64,000 nt of DNA from Gnetum montanum (GCA_015680685.1 MNCI01017481.1:200242-264241), one strand, 5' to 3'; numbered from the stretch's first letter, positions 1 to 12,649 are shown. Translations and numbers: made by a program. Notes: generated from the letters alone by a model not told the origin.

Positions 1-140
1 AATTTACATTCACACCACTCACATTGAAGCCACAAGTCCAGAAATCCCAAAATCACAGCCACAAAACTTTACAAAATCTTGTACCCTAAGAAGTGCTGCT
101 GGTAAAATACTGGAGGAAAATAGGGGGGAAAATAATTTAC

Positions 141-280
141 CTATGCAAGGCCTTCTTCCACGTCAAAATCCTGGCTTGGGGGAGACACTGGAGGAGCTCT
201 TCACTCTCCTCCACGAACGCCAGATCTACCTACCTCTTTCCCTTGCCCCTGTACACCTTTCCTCTACCCTTATCTTTCAT
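141..280 (-). pseudogene. Exon A of the E1 antisense gene
   Basis: On the minus strand an ATG at 280 opens a Lys/Gly/Arg-rich start that runs through one TAG to a donor (CATAG|GTAAAT, exon end 141). The exon matches E2 exon A at 16039-16159: both read GKGK, then a D-L-x-F-x-E-E segment, then a CLP segment ending in a splice donor. Here the frame ends in phase 2, exactly what E2 exon B (from 15285) requires. The remaining exons of this copy are off the window. This shows that the antisense gene belongs to the family and is not a one-off insertion in E2. Confidence 0.6.
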
Positions 281-982
281 GTTTTCCACACTAATGCTGA
301 CACTGATGCTCATGCCTTAGCTCACACTTCCTACACTCTGTAGGTCACACTATTGTTCAAATTTCCAGGAACTCACACTGATAGAAATGATGCCTTGTAC
401 TCCAAAAACTCCCTTTTCTAACCTCTAATATTCTCAATTAAGTTTATTTCCTTTTATTTTATCCCCTTTTTTTATTATTTATGTCATCTTTGCCTTGTGC
501 TTGCCTAATATTACTTATTATTCCTACCCCTCGAGATGATGCCCAAAAATTCTTATGAGGAAGAGGAGAAAAATGCAAAAATCAACAAAAGGAAAAAATA
601 ATAAATAAACATATATGAACATATGGAAATACGTAATGATGCGCATAAAATTTATAAATCTTGAAAATCTCCATGATCTTATTGTTCATTCAAAAAAAAA
701 TTTAAAGTTTAAAATTTAAAATTTAAAAATTTAAAAATGCTGCATATACTTAGTCCAAATGACAAGTCAACATAAATATTAATGGCTCGGTATGGCCTTA
801 AACTGCCACGTGGCCTGGTATGGCCTTAAAATGCCCTGTGACCCAGTATGGCCTTAAACTGACATGACTCCTACTGCATCTCCCAATTTTTGTCAATACA
901 TAGTTTACTTATATTTAGTAACTCCTTTGCCAAGAGGGTTTCTCTTACTCCGCTCCCATTTTAAATTGACTGAGGCAAGCAC
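281..982. other. E1 spacer upstream of RT; no sense gene
   Basis: This is AT-rich non-coding sequence corresponding to the promoter side of the antisense gene and the spacer before RT in E2. Apart from the GGCCTTAAACT repeats at 783-866 I see nothing coding. A possible splice acceptor (ACTGAG|GCAAG) lies at about 974, matching the position of a better acceptor in E2 (17095). Confidence 0.5.
783..866 (+). repeat. GGCCTTAAACT short repeat array (E1)
   Basis: Three degenerate copies of a roughly 30 bp unit carry TATGGCCTTAAACTG or a close variant. The same core recurs in E2 at 11165-11300 and 16810-17000, on both sides of the antisense gene. Confidence 0.75.
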
Positions 983-3900
983 ATGGCCACCAAGAATATT
1001 CTCTCAACATTGTCTCTCAATGGACCATACGGGGAGGTAGAAAGAGTGATCAACCCAGAATCCTTGGATCTAAATCCATCCACCTATACCAATTTAATAG
1101 CCTCCACTCAAGAAACATCATATTGGCCTAAAAACATGGCTAAAAATCTAGATCTAGAAGCTGACAATATCACTGAAGATCCTCTAGTTGAAATCCCCAT
1201 TAGCACGGTCAATGGCAAAGCTAGAACATTGAAATTAAGTGCCTTACTAGACTCACAACTTGTAAGTGACATCACTCAAGTGTTAAAGGACAACATAAAA
1301 ATGTTCACATGGTCATATATTGACATGCCAGGACTAGATCCCTGAATCGTTCAACACAATATTATCCTTGATGAAAAAATTAAACCGGTAAAACAAAAAT
1401 CACGAAAGGTCAGACCCAAGGTAGCATTGGTTGTCCATGCTGAAATCACAAAGCTCTACCAAGCTGGTTTCATCCAGGCCATTGATTATTCCGATTGGGT
1501 ATCAAACATTGTTGTAGTTCCTAAGAATAATGGTAGTATACACATATGCATCGACTTCTGTGATCTCAACACAACCACTATAAAGGATGATTTCCTATTA
1601 CCTAGTATTAACCAACTTATTGACACAACTTCTAGGCATGCACTATTATCCTTTATGGATGGATTTTCAGGATACAACCAAATAAGAATCAATCCAGAAC
1701 ATCAACTCAGAACAACTTTCATGATAACTTAGGGTACATTATGTTACACTATGATGTCATTTGGCCTTAAAAATGTAGGAGCTACATATCAACGAGAAAT
1801 GATGTACATATTTAGTGATTACATGCTCAATTTGCTCAATGATTATGTTGACGATATTGCAGTCAAATCTAAAATAACAGAATAGCATGCAAAAGATCTA
1901 GACTTAGTGCTTAAACATTGTCTCAAATATGACCTTAGACTCAATCCAAAGAAGTGTGTCTTTGGTGTTAAAATAGGCAAGATTCTTGGTTTCATAGTCT
2001 CTAAAATGGGAATACGAGTAGACCCTGATAAAGTTAAGGTAATAACTAATATGCAACTACCAAAAAACCTTACTGAATTATGTGGTCTTCAAGGTAGGCT
2101 ACAATTCATTAAATGCTTTATTGAAAGGTTGACAGACAAGTTGAGACCTATGCAACACCTACTACAAAAGAATGTGCATTTCCAATGGACCCAACAATGC
2201 CAAGAAGCATTTGAGAACATAAAGCAAGAATTGGCTCAACTACCGATAGTCTATCCCCCTCAAAGCGATAAGCCCTTTTATATCTACCTTGAAACTTCTA
2301 ATTCTTCCATTGCATCAATGCTTTGCTAAAAATAACAAGATGGGGCCAAGGTCCCTGTGTATTACCTAAGCCATACTTTAATTGCCTATGAACAACGATA
2401 CAATGACGTGGAGAAATCATGTCTTGCCCTTGTTTTTGCCTTGAAGAAATGGAAGCACTATCTCTTCCGCAATCAAGTTTACATTATTTGCAAAGATAAC
2501 ATACTCTGCGCTATCACCAAAAAGATCTATGAATCAAGTAGGATAGCTAGATGAAAAGCTATGATTGCAGAGTTTGACTTACACTATGTTGCCCAATCTT
2601 CCACAAAAGTTCAAGCATTAGTCACACAATTAGCTATCTCGCCAACACATGATCAAGCAATAGTTAACCCTGAATTCCCCGATGTGAATGTTAATAGTAT
2701 AAACACCATACTTGAAAACTACAAGGAAATCCTCTATTTGAATGGAGCTTCAACCTCCCTGGGAGGAAGTGCTACCGCCATTTTAACATACCCCTATGGA
2801 GAAATCCAACTGTTCACCTACTGATTAATCTTTCCTTGTACCAATAACATGGCGGAATATGAAGGTCTTCTTCGAGGTCTTCAAACAACATTAACTTTAG
2901 GAATCTCACGTCTTGTAGTTCGAGGTGATTCACAACTAGTCATTAATCAAGTCACTAAAGTTCACGCATGTAAGGCTCTCCATTTGCAACCCTATTGTGA
3001 TTTGACCAAACATCTGCTGAGGCGATTAGTAGAAGTGGATATACAACATGTCCCTAGAAGCAAAACCACCATCGCCGATGCACTTGCTACACTAGCCTTA
3101 AACATGACACCCAAAATGTTTCATGTGTTGCTTAGCTCTATAACAAATTGTGCCAAACCTATAATTAACACTCTTGACGAAATGCCTATAGCATCTGTTA
3201 GTACAACACACGCAATAGAATGGTATGATGACATATAAGAGTACCTTCTAAGAGGCAAGCCTCCACAACACTTGAAAAATGCTCAAAAATACACCATGCA
3301 AAAACACTCTCAGCAATATGCATTAATAGGGGACACATTATGTCGTAAATCCTAAAAAGGCATTCTGTTGATGTGCGTTAGTAGCATCAACGGTCAAACG
3401 ATCGTAGAACAAGTCCACGAAGGACTTTATGGAGGGCACATTGCACCCAAAGAAATGGCGATGAAGATTAGGCACTTAGGTTATTATTGGTCACATATGG
3501 AATACAATTGCATCTCCAAGGTCAGAATGTGTGACATTTTCCAAAAGCATGGTAATCTAATACACATGCCACCTAACGAATTGCACACAACCCAAATCAC
3601 ATGGCCATTTCAAAAATGGAGATTAAATTTAATTGGACCAATAACTCCATCATCCTTTGTGGGACATAGCTTTATTATCACTACAACTGAGTACTTCACA
3701 AAATGGGTAGAAGCTATCCCCCTTAGGAAGACCACCTCAAAACACATTTGCACTTTCATAATAGAAAATATCGTGACTCATTTTGGTATTCCAATGACCA
3801 TCATTACTGACAATGGGCCACAGTTCAGTAGTGCAGATACTAAAATTTTTTATGAAAGCCTAGGTATTAAACATGCATTTTCATCACCCTACTACCCATA

Positions 3901-4384
3901 GAGCAATGGTCAAGTAGAGGCTACAAATAAAACTATCATCATGGTGTTCAAAAAGATGCCAAATCAGAGTAAGAGACGATGGCATGAATAATTAGTCTAC
4001 GCATTGTGGGCATATAGAATGACACATCGAACATCCACAGGTAAAACTCCATATCGCCTTGTATGTGGATCTGAAGTTGTTTTCCCTCTATAATTACAGG
4101 TTCCCTCGTTACGTATAGCTCTCTTGGGTCTCCTAGATGAAAGTAAAAATAATGAACTATGCATTGTTGACCTTGATTCAGTAGCAGAAGAACGTGTGCG
4201 AATGCTTGATCAAATAGAATGGTACCAGAAACAATAAAGGCAAAGGCACAAACACGATCTCCATAAATGCCCAATCAAAGAAGGAGATCTAGTCCTTAAG
4301 GCAATCCGTGAACATCCAGACAAATTATAAGCCAACTGAGAAAGGCCTTACTTAGTCACCAAGGTGTACAATAACGGATCATTC
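983..4384 (+). pseudogene. pol: E1 pol: RT, RNase H, aRNH, integrase (interrupted)
   Basis: One reading frame carries all domains. RT includes the SIHICIDFCDLN block (about 1535) and the YVDDI catalytic motif (about 1850). RNase H follows (YLSHTLIAYEQRY, about 2360). The second, archaeal-type RNase H spans about 2730-3110, with NNMAEYEGLLRGL, VVRGDSQLV and TIADALATLAL. Integrase spans about 3370-4384, with TDNGPQFSS (about 3810) and SNGQVEATNK (about 3905), so the catalytic Glu is present. Stops at 1343, 1730, 1883, 2327, 2552, 2821, 3236, 3353 and 3899, among others, are mostly changes from CAA, CAG, CGA or TGG. The frame is cut by E2 near the end of integrase and resumes at 23550. Confidence 0.92.
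4380..4384. repeat. Left target-site duplication of E2 (CATTC)
   Basis: CATTC directly precedes the E2 5' LTR and recurs directly after the 3' LTR (23550-23554). The interrupted E1 pol frame resumes correctly across one copy. Confidence 0.95.
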
Positions 4385-4599
4385 TGAAACATCACAAAAT
4401 TCTGAGCCTAGTACTTTTTCAACAAGAATCGAGCTAAGTCATGACGTTCTCCGGCATGACTAAAGCTTGAGGGGCCCACAGACAACTTCAAGCAGAGTCA
4501 GACTCAACGAAGAGCAGTTCCCTGGGACCCGTCGATGACCACAACAACACCTGTTATCAAAAATGGCAACTTCAGAGCTCAAGATACTTAGTCATCACT

Positions 4600-4935
4600 A
4601 AGTATGCATTCTCAGCGGATACGCCCAGTGTATACACCCAAGTTTGCATTCCCAGCGTATACGCCCAACATATACGCCCAGCATACATGCCCAGCGTACA
4701 CTCAGCATGTATGACTAGCGTATATGCCCGGTATGCAATCCCTGAAGATGACATGGAAACAGCACTTTAAATCAAGATTTGGTACAAGGCATCAACTCAC
4801 ACGAACAGAGCAGTCATCAGGTGTCAAAATCATGCATTCTGGAGTTCATACGCTGAGTATGCAACCTATATGCCCAGCAGATGTAGCGTCTATGCCCAAC
4901 GTATACGCCTAGCAGATACAGCGTATACGCCCAGC
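4600..4935 (+). repeat. CAGCGTATACGC motif cluster in E2 U3
   Basis: Irregularly spaced copies of GTATACGCCCAGCG and variants such as GTATATGCCCAGC fill this part of U3. The core GCGTATACGC is self-complementary. The same cluster sits in the 3' LTR at 22233-22615. Confidence 0.85.
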
Positions 4936-5312
4936 ATGTGTAAAGTGTACGCCCAGCCTACACAACGCATACCAATCAAAACCCTCCAGAAACAAGTCAA
5001 ATTAAGGTCAACCAAGTTGAAGGTCTACAGGCAGCATCTTCATAGCATCCGAATTCAAATCTGAAGGCTGAAGGACTTCTTTTGCTTTGATCAAGTCTAT
5101 ACGCTGAGGTCATACATCCAGTTTGTACACACTGGTGCCCAACATGTATACGCTGGCATATAGTGGTATACGCTGGTGTGCAGTACGCTGTATATTTGTA
5201 AAATTTCATTCTTTCGCACCCGGTCAATGCGCCACATGTTACCTAACCCAAGAATCCAGCACTCCACAGCCAATCATCCCCTCTCAAAACCCGAGTCCCG
5301 CATCTACACTTG

Positions 5313-5320
5313 TATAAAAA
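5313..5320 (+). promoter_or_regulatory. TATA box of E2 5' LTR
   Basis: TATAAAAA stands after the motif-rich U3 and before the likely R region. The same box is at 22970 in the 3' LTR, and E1 has TATAAATA at 26262. Confidence 0.7.
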
Positions 5321-5891
5321 CCCCAATTTTTCATTAGATAGGGGTTGGCAATTTTTGAGCAAAAAACCAGAGAAAAACAAAGAACCAGAGATGCTAAGAA
5401 ACTAGAGCAAAAACATTGTACGCTGGATCTCGACCCTGCACGCTGAGCATACATCTTTTACATTGTGCCTGCAGTTGAACCCAGCACACAGTCATCCCTG
5501 CATCCACCAGGGCTATTCGTCCGCCTTGTGTCAGAGTCACAACTGCATTAGACCAGTGCATTGTAACTCTCATTTCGCAATCATATTGCTACATTTCTTT
5601 GCTAAAATCTGTTACAGTTTTTCATTTATTGTTGCATGTTTACTGTTTACGCTCTTGTACGTTTATGCTCTGTGTTACGTTCGTTACGCCGTTTACATAT
5701 AACCCAGCGTACAGTATACCAGTGTACGTTTGGGAAAATCCTTGCCTGATCCGTGTGTGGACCACTCAAGGTACTATGCCTTCATTAATTCCATCTTTCC
5801 CTCAAGCAAAGGTAGGGTCTTCTGTGCATGTCCTAAGATCTCCAGGTTTCTATTTCATTCCAACCGGAGACCAACGATTTTGGACGGTACA

Positions 5892-6826
5892 GAAAATGAT
5901 GCTAGAAGGAGGGCCTAAAACTGCATAAGACTTACTATGCTCTCATATCCCAATCTTCCCAGACTCACACCGCATCGACACTAAACTCAGTTCTGAAATT
6001 CCCAGATCGAGGCCCCGTTCTATAGAATTCCCAGCATCTACGCTGCTTAGCATACTCTATACGCTCTACGCTGTAGACTTTGTCTACGCTGCAAAGTATA
6101 CGTTGCATGCTCTACGCTGTAGACTTTGTCTACACTGCTACGTATACGTTGTACGCTCTACGCTGTACACTTTGTCTACGTTGCTGAGTATACGCTGCAT
6201 GCTCTATGTTGTAGACTTTATCTACGCTACTGAGTATACGCTACACTCTCTATGCTATAGACTTTGTCTACGCCGCTTAGTTTACGTTGCACGCTCTACG
6301 CTGTAGACTCCGTCTATGTTGCTTAGTTTATGCTGCACGCTCTATGCTGTAGATTTTGTCTACACTGCTTAGTTTACGCTGCATACTCTACGCTGTAGAC
6401 TTTATCTACGCTACTTAGTTTACGCTGCACGCTCTACGCTGTAGACTCCATCTATGTTGCTTAGTTTATGCTGCACGCTCTATGCTGTAGATTTTTTCTA
6501 CGCTGCTTAGTTTACGCTGCATGCTCTACGCTGTAGACTTTATCTACGCTACTTTGTTTACGCTGCACGGTCTATGCTGTAGACTTTGTCTACGTTGCTT
6601 AGTTTACGCTGCACGCTCTATGCTGTAGACTTCATTTACGCTGCTTAGTTTACGTTGTACGCTTCTCTACCTATACATTTTAACGTATACCTATACGCTG
6701 TCACTATATGCTGGTCATTGAAGCCTATACTCTGAGCTCCAGTCTATACGTTGTACCCAACAAATGTAGGTTTACGCTGTACTAAGTATACCCGTACTAA
6801 GTATACCAGTTTCATATCCCTTCACT
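5892..6826 (+). other. E2 5' leader
   Basis: This is untranslated sequence between LTR and gag. It is dominated by the 46 bp tandem array (6030-6670) and further TACGCTG-like motifs up to about 6790. No gene is visible. Confidence 0.7.
6030..6670 (+). repeat. 46 bp tandem array in E2 5' leader
   Basis: About thirteen copies of a 45-46 bp unit are present; successive GTAGACTTTGTC starts at 6073 and 6119 give the period. Each unit contains TACGCTGC, CTCTACGCT and GTAGACTTTGTCTAC. The last is a short inverted repeat (GTAGAC / GTCTAC) with a 3-base loop. Confidence 0.9.
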
Positions 6827-9800
6827 ATGTCATATTCTCAACTGCCCATCATGAACACTGCAAACTCCAACATTGCAACCAAGCCAGTCACAGACATTGT
6901 AGGCACCATGGCTGTTCAACAACCCATGGTACAACCCATAGTGGGGCCTCGCCAGTCTCTCAGATTGCAAGGGAGGAACCCATTATTTAACATTATAACT
7001 CAGGAGCAATACAATTTCATATGTGTGAAAATGCAAGCCGGCCTAGCCGTGGACCAAACTGAAATGGAGGTTAAGAGACAATACGAACTCTTCCATAGGG
7101 GAGGACATAAGTTCATTCCTTCCCCGTATGATATCATCCCACTCCCAGAGCATTACTCTGAGCTCATCTCACAACTCCTCCTACAAAGGAGTCAGCCTTT
7201 AGATCAGCCTGTGGTAAATCCTCAATTAGAAGAGGAGGATGATTTCACAACCCAATCCGAGCATGAGGATTCGTACCATACTCTTAGCCCGCAAACCTAT
7301 GCAAACCCTTTGTTTCATCCAACCATAGGGGAAATTACATCCCTTCAACCATTTAAATTTACCCAAGCATAAATACCTCAACAAGAATCATCCACACTTG
7401 TTCATATTCCTCCTACAACCGATTCGCAACCCAACACACTTCCCCTTGTTATTCCCCCTGTTGCAACAGTAGCCCCATTCTCGCAAATACAACCTCGTCA
7501 AAATAATGTAGGAGAAACCTTCCCACCCCGAGTGATCGGGATGCCGCATGTGATACCAGCTTCTACCTCTGCTCATTATATTCCCTGGATCCAAACCCAA
7601 GGAGCCCCTTTCACCGCTATAACTCAATCAGTTCAGATTACCCCTATGCAAAGTGTAACTGGCCAATGGGCAGCGATTGGTGCTCAACTGCATCAATTCC
7701 CTCACTATAACATACCTCCTCACACAATTCTACTAGCTAACATCCCTCAAGGAAAACCACAACAACAACAACCCCTTTCCTACAATGTGCTACCCCTAGT
7801 ATCAGCCACCACAAATATTCCGCAAATGCAGCCTCCAACTACACAACTTTCTTCCTTCCAGCACACTGTCCAACAATCTAACCTGTGTATAGTACAACAT
7901 CCTCAACCTACTATCTTACCGAGTGCTCAAGACTGGGCTGATGCTAAAAAAACTAATGCAGGAACTAACTGACGAGGTCAAACACCTCAAGACAACCGTC
8001 GATGGAGAGCTCAATGTAGTGGACTTCTATCACGATGACCCTATCAGCTCTTCGGTTCGGCCTCTAACATTACCCAAAGGTGTATCTTTACCCACGCTGA
8101 CTAAATACAACAGGGAGATAGACCCCAACGCCCACCTCATAACATTTAGACTAGAGTGTGTGCTACTTCAGGCATGGCCACATGACATTCTACGAGTGTT
8201 CCCCATGTCCCTCGCTGGGAGAGCACTTGATTGGTACCGGGCCTTGCAACGAAGCTCAATATCTTCTCTAGAAGATTTATTACACCAATTCGTTACTAGG
8301 TTCAAGTATAACTTGAAGCCTGAAGCAACACTAGATAGCCTCATACAAGTCAAACAGGCACCTCTTGAACCTGTCCAAAAATTCATCCAACGGTGGAGTG
8401 CTGCTCTCAATGAGCTCCACGAGCCGATCCCAGAGACATATCTCCTCATCATCCTAAAGGGGGCTGTCAACAATTTTGTCAAATCCAAACTATACTATCT
8501 CAATGCATGCACTCTGAGTCAAGCGTTTGTATAGATCAAGAACATAGAGGAGGTAGCACAAAATAGCCATGATCCTGCATATTCAGCTTTTAAGAATTAA
8601 CATAGTAAGAAAGATAAAGAAAAGGTTAAAACAACTATAGCGGCCATAGCAAAAACACAACAAGAGAATGTGGGACAACAAGGCAAACCACCTGTTTCCC
8701 TTGCTAATTATGCTAAACCCACTCCCACGATAGCACTAGAATCATCGGCATCACAAAACCCAACATCGAATCGTACGAGAAACTTCAACAGGAAGGACCC
8801 CTCCCAATACATGCCACTACCCATGAAGCCATCGCAACTATTCGACCAACTCTTGAAAGCAGGACTGATGAAACATAAGCAGTTGTCCCCTGCAGTGATC
8901 CAAAGGCATGACTGGTTTTGTCAACTGGTTCAGAACCCAAGCCTGGCAACGCCCGATGAGCCCCCAGTTCTAAAAGGCTTTAGGATGGATCGTTTTTGCG
9001 ATTATCATCAATGTAATGGGCATGGCACTAATTATTGTTTCACCCTAAAACAAGACATCTAACGGATGATAGATGGAAGACAAATCACTTTTGATGAAGC
9101 CAACCTAGTCCAACCACAAAATCAGGCCATGGGCGTATATAAAGATCCTTTAAATACTAAAGAAGCACCGTATGTAATTAACATCATTTACTTCGATAAC
9201 GAACCGGAAATACCTAGCATCAACACCATACATTCTGATCATGAGCAATTACCTAAGAAACCTTTTGTAGTGCATATTCCTCCCACTATACAAACATTCG
9301 TGCCTCAACCATCATATTCCCCATAGAAACCTTATGTCATCTAAATTCCCCCCGCCATAGCAACTTCCATCACACCAACACGCGAAAAACCATACATGAT
9401 ACGCGTACCTCCCACTACTGCTACTGCAAACACACAAACACCTCTTATTTGGCCCACCCCTTACGTAGTCTGAGTACCACTTGTGGTCGCAACAGCAGGG
9501 GTAAAACCTCCAGCTAGGCCAACTCAATACGTCATTAGGACACCCGAATGTCCTGATGACCACTAGTACTCCACTTCGCAAACATAGAATAAATCGAGTC
9601 CCTATGTCATCAAGGTGCCCAACCAGCCTGGCACTCAATTGCATGCAACCGTCCAACTACAACCCTGTCCTACTCCATACGTGGTACAAGTTCCAAAGCA
9701 ACCTGAGGTCCCAAAACCAACTGCACCCCTACGTCACACATGAGAACGCCTAGCAGATAAGCTTACATGCGAACGCTTGGAGAAGAAGTGCCAACAACTA

Positions 9801-11048
9801 GCATTAGGACCTCCCAAGCCTACCCCGCTAAATGCAATACCCATGACACCACCTAACAATAAACCAAACACATGTTATGAGGGTGAATCATCCAGAAAAC
9901 ATGATACACCCAAATCAACGACACCAGGTAAAGATGACAAACCAACTATGCATGAAATAAAACTGTTGGGCCCGATGGAACAAATCATTGCCAACAAACA
10001 TATGCCCAAGAGTAGAGATCTAGCAACAACTCTAATGCAATTCACACAGGTGCTGAAACAAAAAAACACTTCACTGAGCTTATACGACCTAGTGTTAACA
10101 TCTCGAACCCATCGTGAAGCTCTAGTGCGTATGTTAACATCTATCCCAGTAAGTGAATACTTGCCTCCAAATGAACCTTCAATTTATGCGGTAATGCACT
10201 TGCCTCAAGGGTCAACCCCTAAGCCATTAAGTTTCCACAATGAAAACATCAAAGTAGATGAGAAAATGGGAGAGGTAACAACTGCACCTATGTTCATAAT
10301 AATACAAATAAATCAATTCAAGATACATAGGGTCCATGTAGATGATGGAGCCGCTACAAATGTAGTACCCTATCCTATCGTCGAACAATTGGGGCTTACA
10401 GAGCTAATTAGACCAACCATCACCACATGTTTGAAATCATTCAGCGGATTGCGCATGATAGTCAAAGGCACCATGACTTTAGACTTTATAGTAGGGGATC
10501 AGTTCCCCACATCTGTCGACTTTGTGGTAGTCAATGAAATGCCACGGTTCAACCTAATATTGGGAAGGCCCTGGTTAGCCCAACTGAAAATAGTCTCTTC
10601 CCCTATACACCAAGAGATTCACCTGCCTTACAAAGGTGGTGAAATCATTATACACGGGGAGGCCGCTACACCTACCATCTCATCGTATATAGACACAGAT
10701 CAAGGCTCAGAGGTTAAGCTTGAAGAGCCTAAACAAGATGATACAAATGAACAACAACCAGTAGGTGATAATCTCTTAGACACAAAGGAAAATTTACCCA
10801 AAATAGAATTACCCGGGCCTGAAGTCGTACATACGCAGCCTCACTTAGAAACTACAACCGACACAGAAACCACAATACATGCAGAAGCGCCAGAAAGCAC
10901 CAACGCGGGAACTATTCCATCAAACGTCCCTTGGGCTGAATTACCATTCAACGTGATTAGCGAAGGAGACACTGAATATAGAATCATACCCGTTAACGCT
11001 ACTTCTAACGTTAAAATGAGAAAAATCAAAAAAATATTAAACCAATAA
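6827..11048 (+). pseudogene. gag-pro: E2 gag-protease polyprotein (broken)
   Basis: A Gln/Pro-rich N-terminal extension of about 380 residues (6827-7950) precedes a retroviral-type gag domain (about 8080-8420; FPMSLAGRALDWYRAL). Next come a Tat-style zinc motif (FCDYHQCNGHGTNYCFTLK, about 8990) and a long Pro/Thr-rich linker. Aspartic protease is at about 10340-10600 (VHVDDGAATNVVP, FNLILGRPWLAQL). One frameshift lies at an A7 run (7945), where the N-terminal frame passes to the gag frame. From 7923 to 11048 there is a single frame with stops at 8532, 8598, 9061 and 9325 and several between 9340 and 9755. The last uninterrupted stretch is 9777-11048 (423 residues, protease). Gag forms the particle and protease matures it. 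Confidence 0.9.
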
Positions 11049-11164
11049 ATGACATTTAAGTCCAGAATGATGTTAAACTATCATCTCCGCAATGACATAA
11101 AACTAGCCACAATCAGAAATGGTCGGTCTACCAAGAAATCAACCCTTGTCACTTGAAACTTCCC

Positions 11165-11300
11165 TTATTTACGCATGGCCCGAAACAGCCTTAAACTAGA
11201 GCACATGGCCCAAAATGGCCTTAAACTAGTACACGTGGCCCGAAATGGCCTTAAACTAATACATGTGGCCCAAAATGGCCTTAAACTAGATCATCTACCT
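11165..11300 (+). repeat. GGCCTTAAACT array, left side of antisense gene
   Basis: Four copies of a unit of about 33 bp read GGCCCRAAAYGGCCTTAAACTA with small changes. It matches the core of the right-hand array (16810-17000) and of E1 (783-866). Confidence 0.85.
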
Positions 11301-11667
11301 ACATTTTGTTTTTATCCCGAATGCTAGTTCATTGCTCGAATTTACACTTGCATTGTCATGTTGTCAATAACAATTTTTGCAATTATCCTTCACTTATAAT
11401 TACATCCCTACTTATAATTACATTTGTGCACTACACTTAAACTACAAAAACAAACCAAAACATTTTACATTGTCGTGTCGTGTTTACATTTAAACTCAAA
11501 ATCCTCAACAAAAAATATGTGTAGAAATATATATATACATGTAGTGATATATAGTCAGGCAAGTACAAGAGTTGACGGATTCTATTCATCTGTTCAATAC
11601 AACTCAAGATATTCAATTTATGACTCACATAAAAAAAATGAGAGCTAGAATAATTTCAAAGCAAAAA

Positions 11668-11769
11668 TTAAACATCAGGGATGGGAGGGTCATCCCCTTT
11701 AGATCCACCAGCATCATGGGTCCCTACTCCACTAGGGCCAGCTTCTTGAACATCGTCGTTGCCTTGACC
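11668..11769 (-). pseudogene. Exon H: terminal exon with stop
   Basis: Acceptor TTATAG|GGT is followed by 33 open codons, a Gly/Asp/Pro-rich tail ending PPIPDV, and TAA at 11668-11670. It follows exon G in phase 0. Confidence 0.6.
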
Positions 11770-11864
11770 CTATAAAATACAAAAGAGACAATCAACCCAA
11801 GAACAAAAGAGAAAACTCCCAAATACTACTCAATGAACGAATTTCATGGCAACAAAATACTTAC

Positions 11865-12649
11865 CGAAGGGGACCCCCCTAAACCGAATTCTAGTCGACG
11901 GAGAATTTTCTCTTCTGAGACGCTAGCCCAATCAGTCCCATCAAGGCCTAGATCGACATTTGTCAAGGCCTTCCCCTTGTCAACAGCTGATCATGTAGGA
12001 TGTTTCAAGGGGAATTCACCCACAGAGACCTCCCCAGAAGCGGTTGTGAATACCCTAGTAGGCGATTCCATCTCAACAGTTGTATTCTGAGCAAAGGTAT
12101 CAAAAGCAGGGCGTAGACCCAGACCCTCTACAAACATTTCAAGCTAACGCTTTTCTATCGATACTTCCTTCAATGATTTCTTATAATGGTGCTTGTGGTT
12201 CTTTTCATCTTGACCCTACTTATGCACCTTGGAAGTGAAAGCCTTCCAATCCTGGCACTTGAGGTTCAGTAGATCTACTTGGGCCTTACACTCTGCTAGT
12301 TTCCAGGTCAGTGACGCGTGGTGATTGAGCAGGTTCCAATATCTAGTATAGGTGAACTCAGAGGTTTGCCAGGAATGATCGCCTGTTATTCTAGCTAAGG
12401 CAAACTCATAGCGAGCCTTGAGATCATCGCATTCAACTGATGGCTCGGAAACTTCTTTTTCCTTTGCTTGGATTTCCAACCATAACTATTCGATGGAACG
12501 CCTACAAGTCCAAAGCGATTTGGCGTTATGTACAAGACCTTACGCCACCTTTTCATAGACTAGCCTTGGTATCTATTCAACTTCTAGGGGTAGTGTAGGA
12601 AAACTTTCAATGCTAACAGTCTCAGATGGATCCCACTTCAGTTTGGCAT
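11865..12649 (-). pseudogene. Exon G: helical C-terminal region
   Basis: This 785 bp exon encodes a charged region rich in Glu, Lys, Leu and Ala (EIQAKEKEVSEPSVECDD, LKARYEFALARITGD, LAECKAQVDLLNLKCQDW) that looks helical, possibly coiled coil. It then becomes Thr/Gly/Asp-rich. Five or more stops interrupt it. The donor is CTTCG|GTAAGT. Confidence 0.55.

Larger units (their letters stand above)
1..4384 (+). mobile_element. E1: Tat/Ogre-type Ty3/gypsy element, left part
   Basis: This is the internal part of a Tat/Ogre-type LTR retrotransposon whose 5' LTR, gag and protease lie upstream of the window. Visible in order are an antisense exon (141-280), a short GGCCTTAAACT repeat array (783-866) and a pol frame (983-4384) with RT, RNase H, a second RNase H and integrase. 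A second RNase H between the first RNase H and integrase is a known mark of the Tat lineage. The element is split at 4384/23550 by E2 and continues to its 3' LTR ending at 26809. It is inactive: pol has many in-frame stops, though no frameshift. Confidence 0.9.
4385..5891 (+). repeat. E2 5' LTR
   Basis: This 1507 bp repeat pairs with 22017-23549. U3 is crowded with CAGCGTATACGCCC-like motifs (4600-4935). A TATAAAAA box lies at 5313. The end GGACGGTACA is shared with the 3' copy. I could not recognise a standard tRNA complement after 5891; a diverged primer site may begin near 5897. Confidence 0.93.

Noticed and set aside
6030-6670. Telomere-like or centromeric satellite
   Set aside because: The unit is confined to the E2 leader, is 46 bp with internal decay, and shares its motif with other E2 arrays; nothing shows a chromosomal satellite.
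7945-7952. Programmed ribosomal frameshift at the A7 run in E2 gag
   Set aside because: The needed shift is +1 and the run is not in the frame of a classical -1 slippery site; a one-base insertion in a homopolymer is simpler.
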